From positions 1 to 64,000 of the forward strand of contig KV918940.1 of the NCBI GenBank assembly GCA_002049455.2: DNA of 64,000 nucleotides. The letters are read 5' to 3'. The position numbers and the translations under genes are program-made. Origin of the DNA: Porphyra umbilicalis (Eukaryota > Rhodophyta > Bangiophyceae > Bangiales > Bangiaceae). The notes under the pieces are model-generated. The model was not told the origin of the DNA, ran no database searches, and worked only from the letters and a program-made list of their open reading frames with translations. Within the stretch, counting starts at the first letter, position 1, and each line of letters begins with the position of its first letter. This document shows, one piece after another, positions 10,421 through 21,500 of this stretch.

Positions 10421-11734
10421 ATGTCCAAGCGTAAGGGCCTGTCGCTCGACGAGAAGCGGGAGAAAATGGTGGAGCTGCTGCAAGAGTCGGTACGTTGGTG
10501 GTATGCTCCAGTGCTACGACAGATGAGGTTTGAGTGGGCGTGCATTGCTCTTGGTTTCGGGACTCACTTTTCCTGGCGCGCACTGACACACTGTATGTGC
10601 TTCCATTGCTTGTTGTTTATTGCTAGTTCCACGTTTTGTTTTCGTGTCTTGGCATGCCCGTGTCGTGCCTGCGTACGGGGTGCAGTCTGAGTTTTTTACA
10701 CTGAAGGAGCTGGAGAAAATTGCGCCCAAGCGGAAAGGCATTGGTGCGCTCATCCCCCCCCCGTCACCACCCCCTCCATGTTGTTGGTCTCCATTGTCCA
10801 GTCTGGGCGAGACGTGGCGTCGTCGCCGCATTCGCCATGGGGTTTGGCACTCTTTCTGACGTGTTTCGTGCATTCTCTTATTGGCAATGTTCCCCTCGTG
10901 GCATTCCCCCGTCGACTCTCCCAACCGCCCCCCGGCTGTATTGGCCCTCGTCACGTACAGTCTCCCAAACGGTGAAGGATGTGGTGCAGTCCCTCGTTGA
11001 CGATGGGATTGTGTCATCCGACAAGTGCGGTGTGCAAACCGTTTTCTGGTGTCTTCCCAGTGCAGAGGTTCAAAAGGTTCGTTTGTCTGCACGTCTGGTG
11101 CGCTGCTCCCGTGCACGCATGCTTACGATTCCTGCTCTTGCAACCAGGTCCCTATTCCTCCGTTCTGCCGTGGTAGGCAATGGTGCTGGTCATTTATACG
11201 TTCGTTGTGGACCGGTCACTGACTGTCCCGCTAGCCACGTTTGGACGACTGGGTTGGCCGCCCATCGTGTTCTTTTTCCCGTGTCTTGGTCGTTGGGCTT
11301 CCCGGATGTCCTCTTCTCTGCCTCAGAAACGTGCTCGGATTGCCGTTTTGGAGGAAGAGGTGAAAGCCAGCGAGTCGACACGTGAACGCCTCGAGTCGCA
11401 GCTGTCTTCCTTAGAGGCCGCGCGGACAGGGAACGGCCTCACAAACGGGCGGGACACGTTTCTGACGCAGCTTGCTGCGAATGAACAGGCCGTGGTTGCC
11501 CTGACGGCGCAAGTGGCCGAGCAAGCTGCATCCGACCCTGAGCGGCTTCAGCGCCTTGCGGAGGCCACCAAGACGGCTAGGGAGGCGGCCAACAGGTGGA
11601 CGGACAATGTCGACACGCTGCGGAGGTACGTGAGTGACAAGTTTGGGATGAGCAGCGCGGACTTTGCGCGGCAGTTTGGTGTGCCTGCTGACCTGGAGTA
11701 CTTGGAAGAGGAGGCGCCTCCACAGCAAGCGTAG
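10421..11734 (+). CDS. MND1: MND1, meiotic recombination cofactor (4 exons)
   Basis: MND1 forms a heterodimer with HOP2 that stimulates RAD51/DMC1 strand invasion during meiosis. The start MSKRKGLSLDEKREKMVELL corresponds to the canonical MND1 opening. The exons are 10421-10489, 10686-10743, 10961-11076 and 11327-11734, with introns of phase 0, 1 and 0, encoding 216 residues against about 205 in human. FTLKELEKIAPKRKG and VVQSLVDDGIV form the conserved N-terminal winged-helix region. A leucine-rich coiled coil follows (RARIAVLEEEVKASESTRER onward). The C-terminal signature is AANRWTDNVDTLRRYVSDKF with FGVPADLEYLE close to the end. Donors are GTACGT, GTGCGC and GTTCGT; acceptors are CAG. Presence of MND1 indicates a sexual (meiotic) organism. 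HOP2 is not in this window. Confidence 0.93.
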
Positions 11735-12154
11735 CTTATCGTGGGAGGCATGGTAGAATGGAGTGTGCATGCATACAGTAAACCCATGTTCATACGGTGC
11801 CTGTTCTTTGTTTCTTCTCTCGTTTCTTGTTGCATGGCCTCGCCCGATTTGGTACTCATCCTCACACGTGTGAGCTCACGCCGTGTACACGGCGGTGCTA
11901 CTTGTGAGTCGACGTGACCGATGCGGCTTCATCCAATTTGTGGATCCCAATTGACCACGTCTCACCAAGCTGCAGGTTGGCACATCTCGCCAGCCAAGTC
12001 TGTCTGTTCAAACCGCGGAGGCAGACGCAACCGCTCTCGCACACGGCGCTCCGCCAGCCTTGCACACGGATCCTGCAAGTTGTCGCACACGTCTCCCCCA
12101 CCCTTCCCTCATCGACGCCGTTGCGCTCTGCTCATTCCGACGGCCGCCGTCGCG

Positions 12155-13897
12155 ATGCTGCTGTTCGCGTCCCCCTGTGGGTCGCCATGCTTCTCTGGCA
12201 GCAGGTCATTTGCTGCCGGTGCCCGCTTCTCATCGACGCGTCCCCAGCTGCGCCGCCCTGCCCTCGCTACCATCACCTGTGACGTCCGGGAGTCCCAGTC
12301 GACTTCCGTTCCCCCGTTTGACAAGGCCGCAGCGGACAAGCTGTCAGCCAGCACCCTGAACGTGTCGGTAGAGCCGTCTCCCTTTGTAGACGGTATCAAG
12401 GCGGTGGCGGTTGGCAAGTTTGGCACTCGCCCGCTGCCGGAGGAGCTGGTTCCCCAGCTACTGCATGCGCTAAACGCCGTACCGGCGGCTCGCGATGGGG
12501 ATGAGCCGCACCCAGACTTTTTGCGCCGGTCGGCATTCCTCGGTGCCTTGTTCGTCAAGGCCAGGGTCTTGCCCCACGAGGTACCATTGCTTGGCGCGTG
12601 TGCCGCAGCGCCGTGGGCGTCGGGACCCGACCGCGGGGCCGGCACCTGCACTGCCGGGGAAGTGCTGGCGTTTGCATGCACGGGCGGCGCGTCGCTGCCA
12701 AATGAGGACGCAGAGAAGCTGCGGTCGTCGCCGCTGTTCGCATTTGCGCTCGACCTCCTGGCGGGGAAGCCCCTCTCTACCCCTGAGGCGGAGCGGCTGG
12801 GTGCCCTTCTCTTCTCCTCTCCTTCCCCTGACGTGCAGCCGTGCCTCCTTCCACTCAAATGCCTCGTCGCGCACGTGATGCGCATCCGCCACGAGACGTC
12901 GGCGGAGCTGATTGGGCTTAACCAGGCCATCGCGGCGCGGACGGTGGCGCCAGTGCTCTCCGCCCATGAACATCACACGCGTCGGGTCATCCAGCTCTCC
13001 GAGCCTTTTGACGGTGTCCGCGCGTGCGGCAGCGAGCTGCTTACGCCTTTGCTGGCTATGCGGATGGCAGCTCGACACGACGCTGCCGTCGTCATGGCGG
13101 TCGGCGCGTCAGGCGGCCCCAAGTACGGCCCCAACTTAGCAGCTGTCTGTACGTCGCTCGGCGTGCCCACGTTGGGCGACGCGGAGTTGCTGCCTGGCAC
13201 TGTCCGGTGTCTGTCGCAGGAGGAGTCGGCACCGGATGTGGCCGCGTGGACACCCCTGCGCCGCGCCATCGTCAAGCGTCCAGCATTGGCAACGCTGGAG
13301 AAGTTTATAGGCGTGGCGCCTCGGCCGCCGGCCGGCGCTGTGGTGCCCGAGGCGCCATCCAACGGCGCCGTACGTGGCGCGGGTGTGCTGTTTGTCGGCT
13401 CTGCTTTCCACCAAAGTTACGTCAGCAAGATGCAAGATGTGGCTGAGGCGGCCGGCTACGTCGGCTACGTCATTGTGCAGCGGGGCGCGGAGGGCTCGAT
13501 CGGTGCTGCCCTCTCAGCCCGTGCACCAGCGCAGGTGCTGGTCGGCCGCCGCCAATGGGGTGCGTCGTCGGCGGCCGATGGAGGGGGTGATGCAACGTCG
13601 GCCTACGAGCACCGTTCCTTCACCTGCGGCCTGTCGTCCGCAGGCTTTGACGACTTTGACGTGGCGGCCTTGGCAGCCACTCGCGAGCGGCTAACCAAGA
13701 CCACCACGAGCGTGGAGCAAAACGTGGCGCTCCTTCGCGATTGGGAGGCGTCGCTTGACCGCCGGGCGTCGGAGGTGACCGACGAGCAGATGGTCTTCAA
13801 CGCGCGGGTGCGGACGACCAATGTGTATCTGGACGCGGCAGTGTCGTGGGCGTACGGCGCGGATGACTCAGTTTTACCCTTTGATGCCAAGGCCTGA
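12155..13897 (+). CDS. Plastid anthranilate-phosphoribosyltransferase-like protein
   Basis: 580-residue protein of the glycosyltransferase 3 / TrpD-like fold, related to the AnPRT-like proteins of cyanobacteria and plant plastids (the plant relative is of similar length). I chose the ATG at 12155 because MLLFASPCGSPCFSGSRSFA opens a Ser/Ala/Arg-rich transit peptide; an in-frame upstream ATG at 11921 would add 78 unstructured residues. A helical N-terminal region is followed by the phosphoribosyltransferase core: RRVIQLSEPFDGVRACGSEL, PLLAMRMAARHDAAVVMAVG, and the family motif KRPALATLEKFIGVAP. Later GVLFVGSAFHQSYVSKMQDV and YVIVQRGAEGSIG match the 'Q-G-x-E-G-S' region. Whether it still makes phosphoribosylanthranilate for tryptophan synthesis is doubtful, because these relatives are distinct from true TrpD. 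Single exon, stop TGA. Confidence 0.82.
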   Translation: MLLFASPCGSPCFSGSRSFAAGARFSSTRPQLRRPALATITCDVRESQSTSVPPFDKAAADKLSASTLNVSVEPSPFVDGIKAVAVGKFGTRPLPEELVPQLLHALNAVPAARDGDEPHPDFLRRSAFLGALFVKARVLPHEVPLLGACAAAPWASGPDRGAGTCTAGEVLAFACTGGASLPNEDAEKLRSSPLFAFALDLLAGKPLSTPEAERLGALLFSSPSPDVQPCLLPLKCLVAHVMRIRHETSAELIGLNQAIAARTVAPVLSAHEHHTRRVIQLSEPFDGVRACGSELLTPLLAMRMAARHDAAVVMAVGASGGPKYGPNLAAVCTSLGVPTLGDAELLPGTVRCLSQEESAPDVAAWTPLRRAIVKRPALATLEKFIGVAPRPPAGAVVPEAPSNGAVRGAGVLFVGSAFHQSYVSKMQDVAEAAGYVGYVIVQRGAEGSIGAALSARAPAQVLVGRRQWGASSAADGGGDATSAYEHRSFTCGLSSAGFDDFDVAALAATRERLTKTTTSVEQNVALLRDWEASLDRRASEVTDEQMVFNARVRTTNVYLDAAVSWAYGADDSVLPFDAKA

Positions 13898-15741
13898 CCG
13901 GCCGGCCGCTGGCCGCGCATAGAAAGTTGCCGGCGACGCCGGCTGTTCCTCTTTGGTCACCGTCATCTTGAGAGCCACGAGCACCAGGCTTTGCAACACG
14001 CGGCCGCTGCGTGTGGGATTGGGGTGCGGCAGCACCCCGGCCATGGTCTCGCAAGCGTCGACGCCGTTGGCGGCAACGTCTTCACACCTTGCATCGGCCG
14101 GCCGTGCCCAGCACCGGTGGGTACCACCGTGGCGGAGCGGTCGCGGCGCGTGGTGTGGCACAGCGCGACCGCTGGCGCGCCCGGCCCGTCGTGCGCATCG
14201 TCGTCTACCGCCACCGCTCCCCTCCCTGCCGCCGTCCTTGTCGTTGCCGGCCGACGACACAACGGCGGGCGGGGTGGTGGGCCATCCACGGCGACGCGAG
14301 GCGGGGAGGCCACGTCCGCCGCCGCCTTGCGGGGGCGCTGGGGAAACGGTGTTTGGGCGCCGAGCGGCGCCAGCTGGCCGCCACCGCCGCGGCCGTCGCC
14401 GCCACTTTCGCCGCCGCCGCCACAGCCGTCGGGCGCGTCGGCGGCGTGCGGTGTTTGTCACCAACGCACCATCCGCCGGCGCCTCGCGCACCCGCGTACC
14501 CAGTGCTGCCAGCGACGGACAGGGACGGCATTGCCGTCAGAAACGGTAGCGCTGCAGACGCCGCATGCCGTGTCCATTCCACCCGTTTTCCCTCTGCGCT
14601 TCGTCTGAATGCGCTGTCTTCCTGACGTGTCGCTACATTCCCGCCCCCCCATCCCCACCCCCCACCCCCCCCGTTCACGCCATCAGCGTCACCAGTAGCT
14701 GCTCGAGTACTCGACCTCGGCACATCCCCATCCGATGGTAGCACCACTTCCAACCTGCCCCTCAGCGGCGCGCCGAGCCCCCCTCCCCGCCCCCACCGCC
14801 GCCCGCCGGGACGCCCCCTCACCCCCGCGACACAACGCCGATGCGCCCGCCCCGCCTGGCGGATGCCACACGGATCCCCACCAGCGGCGACGCGGCGGGC
14901 ATATCTGCGGCCATTACCCGCGGGTGGATGGCGGCGGCGGTGGCGGCGGGGGCAGCCGCCAGCGGCAGCTGCGGCAGTCGCCGCCGCCCCGCGGCGCAGC
15001 GGGGCGGCGACGGGGCCCGATACGCCCGTGGTGGCGCGAAGCGTCCCCGCCCGCGCGGGCGGGTGGCGCGCGGGGGGGGCGCCGGGGGGGTGCTCCCCCC
15101 TGGCCCCCCGCGTGGGCGTCCCGCCACCGCCGCCGGCGCCGCGGCCAATGCCGCCACCGCTGCGTGCCACCGCCGCCGGCAGCGGCGGTGGCGGCGGTGG
15201 TGCCGCCCGCCGGTGGGCGACGCGGTCGCACCAGGGGGTGTGTCGGCCGCATCGCTCCCACCCAGGGGCGCGACTTGGGGGGCCGACGCACGGGCGCCGC
15301 GGCTGAACCAGAGGCTACGATTTGTTCCGCCCGTGATCCCAAATGCGCCGTGGGCGGCGTCCGATAGCCACAGCCCTTCGTGACTGCACGGTGGGCACCG
15401 CGCTGTCGATACCGCGTCGCGCCGGCCCCAGCGCGGTGATCAGGTGGCGGCGGCAGGGGCGGCGGTGTGGCGGTGTGTGGGTGAGCCAGAAATGCGTTGC
15501 CGCGGGGGCCGGGGGGAAGGGGAAGCGGACAGTTTTCTGGACATCCATTGTATGTGCGGCGCTTCTGGTGGGGTGGCGGTCACACAAGGGCGGCGAGTCG
15601 TGGTCGCCTCTTGTTCTTTTTTTCGTAGTTTTTGTTTTGGTTGCTTCACCGCGTCCCCCCGCCCCGGTGACAGCGGGCGGTGTTGGGCGACTCGCCTAGC
15701 ACGGAGGTCGCATTTGAGTAGCAAGACACGTCGACGTCCGT
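13898..15741. other. GC-rich stretch without a supported gene
   Basis: Long open frames exist on both strands but their translations are Ala/Arg/Gly/Pro-rich and mutually shadowing. The most protein-like is a plus-strand frame from 14841 (MRPPRLADATRIPTSGDAAG, ending near 15383), with no family recognised. A short polypyrimidine stretch lies at 14640-14675. The 3' flanks of the AnPRT-like and peroxidase genes face each other across this interval. Confidence 0.35.
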
Positions 15742-17322
15742 CTATGCGCGGCACATAGCGCTGACGTCCGGCACCTCGAGGTCGCCCTCCACAAAGTTGA
15801 TCAAGTCCACCATCCGAAACGCAGCATCTCCCGTGATTGGGGATTTCCAGCGCTGGTTTGTGATCGACCGGCGGTCGCGCTCCAGCGCCCCCAAGATGAC
15901 CTCTGCCTGGATGCGGCCGCCGAGGTCCCCCAGGCGCTCCCCACTGGACTGGACCTTGGCCTCGCGCAGCACGTAGAGCAGGAAGGGCACGTCGGCGGGC
16001 TCGTCCGCGGGGTCCAAGCCGGCGCCACCCACCGCTTTGGGGAGCGTCAGCAGGAAGTCCTCCATGCTCAGCACGCGGGGCGTGGCGGCGGCGCGGGCGG
16101 CGGCCATGCCGCAGGGCAGGCCCAGAGACTTGCCGCGAAGCAGGTCCAGCGTGGCCAGCGACACCACGGGCTGGTTGTTCACCTCGCTTGTGGAGTTGGC
16201 AATGCGCTGCGGGGGCAAGCCGGGCCCCCCAATGGGCAGCCGCATCATGGGCCGCGCAAACAGGCGGTCAATCTGGCGGTAGACCTGCAGGCCTGCAAAC
16301 TGGTCCGTATCATTGGAGATGTCCCCGTTGCGAGAGTCGGAGAAGTTGAAAAACCGGTTCCACTCAATGTTGAAGGTGGGCGGGATGGGCCGTCCGCCCA
16401 CCAGATTGTTCTCTGGCAGCGCCTCCTGTGCGTTGAGCGGGAACATGCGCTTTGGGTCGGGCGTCAGACCGTTGAGCCGGTACCGCCCGCGAGCGATCGA
16501 GTGGCCCAGGCGGTTGCTGCCGACCGCAAACTCGATGGGCATGACACCACGCCGGTACAGCGGCCCCTTGAACAGCCGCCGCCCGTTGGCGTTGATGTCG
16601 ACGAGCAGCGGGCGCGTCACAAACAGCGGTAGCCAGTCCGTCAGGATGATGGATTGGAAGTGCTCGCGCACCAGCCTCTTTGCAATGCGGAACCGACGCA
16701 GGCGCGTCAACGGCCCGCAGCTCGCGTTGATGATGTCAACAAAGGCGTTGTGCGCGCGCAAGAAGAGCCCGGCCAGCTGCGCGATGATCACGTGCTCGTC
16801 GTTGCGCGCGTCCGCGATGCGCGCGGCGCCGGTGGCGTCGCGCGAAAAGTCGACCGGGTTGGTCGGTGTGCCCATGGCCATCTTACCCGGGTCCCCCGCG
16901 TCGCGCGGGTGCCCATCCCGCCCGTAGAGGGTGTCCAAGTCGAGCGCAAACGTCGCCTTGTTTCGCGGCCTCCCGCGCCCTCGGAAGATGCCGTCCTTGG
17001 GGCGGTTTGCAAGCACCTCGACGTCTCCAGCATCAAGATCGGCCAGGTCATGGGACAGCAGCTGTCCGAGGTAGGTCAGACCGGCCGCCGCTCGGTCCTT
17101 CGCGTTGTTGTCGGTGCCCCGTGCGGAAGAGTCCTCCATGTAGCCGAGCTCTGCAAGTGTGTTGCCGCTGCCTGCAGAGCTGATGTTGACGAGGAAGTTG
17201 CGGTCCAGGCGGCAAAAGGGAACGGAGGCGAAGAGGACACCCACGGGGTTGGCGCTCGCATGGCTCCCAAGCACAAGCACAAGAAGCACCACCGAGTGAC
17301 ACAAGGCCGGCACGCGCCCCAT
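15742..17322 (-). CDS. Secreted animal-type haem peroxidase
   Basis: 526-residue member of the peroxidase-cyclooxygenase superfamily (animal haem peroxidase/peroxinectin type), which oxidises halides or phenolics with H2O2. The start at 17322 gives MGRVPALCHSVVLLVLVLGS, a clear signal peptide cleaved near HASA-N, so the enzyme is exported or in the endomembrane system. Catalytic landmarks are in order. The distal His is in LTYLGQLLSHDLADLDAGD. The distal Arg and Glu are in IADARNDEHVIIAQLAGLFL, followed by RAHNAF. The proximal His is in MPIEFAVGSNRLGHSIARGR. The region around RFFNFSDSRNGDISNDTDQF carries N-glycosylation sequons. Single exon, stop TAG. The upstream in-frame ATG at 17463 would bury the signal peptide. 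The upstream flank contains a perfect 47-bp palindrome. Confidence 0.85.
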   Translation of the reverse strand: MGRVPALCHSVVLLVLVLGSHASANPVGVLFASVPFCRLDRNFLVNISSAGSGNTLAELGYMEDSSARGTDNNAKDRAAAGLTYLGQLLSHDLADLDAGDVEVLANRPKDGIFRGRGRPRNKATFALDLDTLYGRDGHPRDAGDPGKMAMGTPTNPVDFSRDATGAARIADARNDEHVIIAQLAGLFLRAHNAFVDIINASCGPLTRLRRFRIAKRLVREHFQSIILTDWLPLFVTRPLLVDINANGRRLFKGPLYRRGVMPIEFAVGSNRLGHSIARGRYRLNGLTPDPKRMFPLNAQEALPENNLVGGRPIPPTFNIEWNRFFNFSDSRNGDISNDTDQFAGLQVYRQIDRLFARPMMRLPIGGPGLPPQRIANSTSEVNNQPVVSLATLDLLRGKSLGLPCGMAAARAAATPRVLSMEDFLLTLPKAVGGAGLDPADEPADVPFLLYVLREAKVQSSGERLGDLGGRIQAEVILGALERDRRSITNQRWKSPITGDAAFRMVDLINFVEGDLEVPDVSAMCRA

Positions 17323-17510
17323 GGTGGACAGGGGGATGTTTGGACCACTTCCCGTCGCTACGGCCAGGAAGAGAGGTCTCGTATCGCGGGATGAGAAGAG
17401 ACGTTTCTCCACCAGCGGTTGTCGCGCAGCGCAATCCCACGGCCGGTGCTCTTCCGAGACCACTCATTTCCTCAGCACCCCCACTACAGCACAGCTCTCG
17501 CAGGCCAGGC

Positions 17511-17557
17511 TGACAAGCCGCGCAAGCGACCATCATGGTCGCTTGCGCGGCTTGTCA
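17511..17557. repeat. Perfect 47-bp palindrome upstream of the peroxidase
   Basis: The 23-base arms 17511-17533 (starting TGACAAGCCGCGCAAGCGAC) and 17535-17557 are exact inverted copies around a single central C. It sits about 190 bases upstream of the peroxidase ATG. It could be a DNA cruciform, an RNA hairpin or a dimeric regulator site; no evidence separates these. Confidence 0.85.
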
Positions 17558-17688
17558 TGATGACCCGTGCTGCTTCGCAGAACACTGGTTGCACCCACCT
17601 TACGAGCGAGCCAACCTCTCTCTCTGTGTCAACGTAGATGACTCGAGGGCTCGCAACGTCAAACAATCTGACAGCACTGGCGGGGCTG

Positions 17689-17815
17689 AGGCACAGCGCT
17701 TACAACTGAGAAGATTACAGTTTCGCTTACAACCCTGGACACAAACGATGGACGGCGTTGAAGCGAAACTGTAATCTTCTCAGTTGTAAGCGCTGTGCCT
17801 GTCCAGGGTTGTAAG
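17689..17815. repeat. Fold-back element with 40-bp perfect arms and a rearranged 15-bp outer segment
   Basis: Arms 17689-17728 and 17761-17800 are perfect 40-base inverted repeats with a 32-base spacer. In addition CTTACAACCCTGGAC (17726-17740) is found inverted at 17801-17815, outside the right arm but inside the left, so the two sides are not simply symmetric. Downstream, GAATCAGGTTGA and an AACCAAACCAAACG stretch (17842-17881) recur at about 26253-26296, next to another ACAACCCTGG, which shows this is a dispersed family. Confidence 0.75.
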
Positions 17816-17998
17816 TTCATGTTGAATCTACAGATGGTTCGATGAATCAGGTTGATTTCAAGAACCGAACCAAACCAAACGACAAACGACTTGGTTGTAT
17901 TTATGATTGATTGCCCGGGCAGACAGGAGCTTTCGTTGACCACTTCAAATTGATCAGCGAGGTGGTTCGGCGCTGTGCGGCCGCTCTGACTGCCTCGT

Positions 17999-18029
17999 CC
18001 CTACGGGAAACGCCGGATCAAAAAAGCTC
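17999..18029 (+). repeat. Left terminal inverted repeat of the CACTA-like element
   Basis: 31 bases starting CCCTACGGGAAACGCCGG, matching the right end inverted with one C/T difference; preceded by target trinucleotide CGT. Confidence 0.85.
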
Positions 18030-18576
18030 CACATCCTAAGAACGGGCCAATCAGTATCGCGCATTTGCTCCTGCGACCCAACCGGGATCATCTCGGATGG
18101 AGTTGAAGACCTGACTCGGATCAAAGGGTGTTCCACTGCAGCACACTTCACCGTGAGTGGCCAGAGTATCAGCTGTAAACTGTAAGCTGTTCAGATGTGA
18201 GATCCAATTTGATGTAGCCCACGAGGGTTGCCTCGTGGAAGTGCATTTGTCAAAGTAGCCATCGAGAAATGTCAGGTGATCCAGTGCCATACGAATTCAA
18301 AGCCGTCGCCGCCGTCGTGCCCGGCACCCACAGTCGCTTCTCATCGGCGACCGCTGCCGATCGACCGCTACCATCTGACCGCCACTGGCATCGTCTCTGC
18401 TCGGCCATCGCACTCAACACCCTTTGGCCACCAACATCCCCACCACTCGCACATCACCATCCTCCCCACCATCCTTACCGCTCGGTGACCTCCAAGCCCG
18501 GGGACCTGGGGACTGGCGAGCGTTTCCCCCTGAGGCCGCGACGCGACCACCATCAGCGGACTACCTCCAGCCTACA

Positions 18577-21500
18577 ATGGAGGGAAAGCTGAAGTGCTAC
18601 TGCCATGACTGCCGGCAAGCCATCGCAGGATATGAGTTGGTGAGCCGGGCAACTTGGTTCCGGCACGGCAACAACCGACCTAGATCTTCCAAGCAGCGCA
18701 AACTGCATGCTGGTCCTGTCGGCGGTGGCCCTGGCAGTTTGGGATCGGCTTCATCACCGACTCAGTCTACCGATAATCCTGCTCGCAGTGCTGTCGGTGG
18801 CGACATCGCAGGCGCTGGACGCATCACTGTCGCTGTATGGGGCCCACGAGGTGCAGCAGGGCCCAACCAGGGGTCTGTAGGAGGTCCCAGCAATCATGGC
18901 ATCACGCATAACGCGGCAGGGTGGACAGCAGGCGTTCAACAAGTGGCTGCAGCAGCCGCGGAAGAAGCAGAAGAAGAGTCCGAGTTGTCGGACGGAGATG
19001 CAGAGGAGGGCTCCAGTGATGCTGGCAGTGACTCTGGGTCCTTGACGATCTACCTCTCAACCTTGATGACAACGAAGTGCTGGATGCTGACGGAGGCGGG
19101 CATGAGGATGCTGAAGAAAGCTCGGGCGCGGAGGACGCCGACGAGGACCGGAACGACAAAAACGCCGACGAGGAAGAAGCCCCCGTAGCTGAGGAGCCAG
19201 GGGGTTCCGTCGGTGGAGGAAGTGCGCCTCCTACACCGCAAGGCGCAGAGCAACAAGGATCCCTTAAGACGATCGGGGTGACCTTGTCTGCGGATGAGTT
19301 TGAGTCGCACGTGGACGACTTTGCGGCGTTCAGCTTCCTAACGGACAACGGCATCTCACGGTCGGGTGCCGAAGCCTTCCTTAAGCAGAGGATGCACTCC
19401 TCGCTGAAGCGTAGGTCACCGTTCCTGCTCAACCAGTTCATACACGAGTCGGTACATCTGGAAGAGAAGGTGGTGGACTGCTGTCGCAACGGTTGTCTCG
19501 CTTACACGGGCGAGCGCTCCCAGCAGACGGTGTGCGAGTTTTGCAAGGCAGATCGGTTCTACGCCAACCGGAAGGTGGCTAAGACCACCCGGTACTTCAG
19601 CATTGCGGCGTGGATGACCATGATGCTGGCGAACCCGGACATTGGAACTGATATGATGGGCCTGATGCGGAAAGCTCGACTTGCTGCAGCCTCTGGGTCA
19701 GCGTCGCGTGACGATTGGTACAACTCGGACATCTTCCGCATCCTTCTGGCCATGGGCAAGTTCTCTTCCGACACCGACGTCGCCCTGAGCATCTCGGCAG
19801 AAGGGTTTGAGGCGTGGCGCCAAGGAGGCTTCCAGGGGTGGCCAATTATCGGCACCATTCTAAGCATGCCAATCTCCTCTCGATTCAAGACGGCCTCGCA
19901 GCTACTTTTGAGGGTAACTCCCGGCCCCAGGGAGCCCAAAGACCTGGACTCGTTCCTACATCCCATTGTGGAGGAGCTAAACATCCTGGCGAATGGCATC
20001 AGCGGGCTCAAGGTGCATGGGAGTGACGCCGCTCATGTGCTGCGCGTCTTCCTGCTTCAAGTCACTACCGACATGCCGGCGGGCGACAAATTGATCAACG
20101 CCAATGGGTCCAACGGGATGTCACCAAGCCGCTTCCGTCCCTTATTTGGGTGGTGGAGCGCCCAGCACCGGCACTACTACTTCCCCGATCTACATCCGGT
20201 CACCGGTGAGGTTCTCTTCACGCTCCAAGACGCAGCAGCAGAACTTAGGACCATCGAGACGATCACCGCAGCCGTGGAGGAGATCGAGGAAGCCCGGCGG
20301 CAGAAGAGGACCAAGGCACATGTGGAAGATCTGTGCCGGAAGGCAGGCTTCAAGGGCTACTCCCTGCTTCTCTGCCCCAGCCAGCGCCATCGCGCCATGT
20401 ACCCGAACATGGAGTACTTCTGGGGCTTAGGACCCAGGGTAGCGCCGTACGATGTCATGCACCTTATCCTCCTGAACGTCGTGCCCAACCTCTGGCGTCT
20501 CTTCTCCGGGAAGTGGAAGACCTCTGACGGGTCGGCGCACCAATGGGCGATGAGCGAGGCCATCGTGACGGCTGTTGGGGTGGATGTAGCCGCCGCACGT
20601 GCAACGGTACCACTGCAGCAAGCCCGCTCCTTGCGGAACATCGCATTACACTACAAGTCGTACAAGGCAGTGGACTGGATGTTCTTCATCCTGTGCACAG
20701 GGCCGGCTGTTCTTGCTGGTCGCATCCCTGACGAAGCGTACGCGATGTTCATGTGCCTTGTAAGGGCATGCCGGGTCGTCTTCGCTCCCCTTGGGCAGAC
20801 CAAGGAGGATATTGACAACATGTCCGACCCGCCCACCTGCCTTCCTTCCCTTTTTTGTTCGCCGTCACCGCCACCTCCACCATCCCGCGCTGCCCCTTCC
20901 CCTCCACCCACCATGTCACCCGCGCCCAACACGTCGACCCCCCCACCTGCAAAGGACGCCACCACAGACGCTCGCGTCTTGGACGCTGCCCGCCGTGGAG
21001 CGGGTTCCTCTTCCCCCGACGTGCCCCCCGGCCACCCGCCTACTTGGCTGCCGCGCGGCCAGCGCGCACCGACCATCCTGTTCGCTCGACCTCCCCCGCC
21101 GCACCCGCGTCTTGCTCCCCGGCCCGCCGCTGCTGCTCCTCCGCTTACGGCTTCGGCTCCAACTGCTTCCCTGGCTGCTTCACCGTCGTTGGCTTCCTCT
21201 TCCTCTTCCTCCTCCCTCCCGCCTGCGCCCCCCACTGCTCCCACTCTGCCGGAGGTGATGGCTGTGGAAGCGCAGGCAGCTGCCGACGGCGTGTTGGCCG
21301 CCCGTGGTTGGGCCCCCCACATCCCGTCGAAGGACAACGGTTTTCGCGCTGGTACTACACTGCTGCAATTGGCCGACCAAGAGGTCGCCACCGCCCGCCT
21401 CACCCGCACCCGCACCAACCGAGGTGGGATCGATGACGTTCCCGTCGTCGGTGGTGGCGCTCGTCACTACCTCAAGCCGCGCAAGCTTTCCCTCATGCAC

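Noticed and set aside
13898-15400. Several open frames over 180 codons on both strands
   Set aside because: Translations are biased Ala/Arg/Gly/Pro-rich and overlap in antisense, as expected by chance in GC-rich DNA; no domain or conserved motif.
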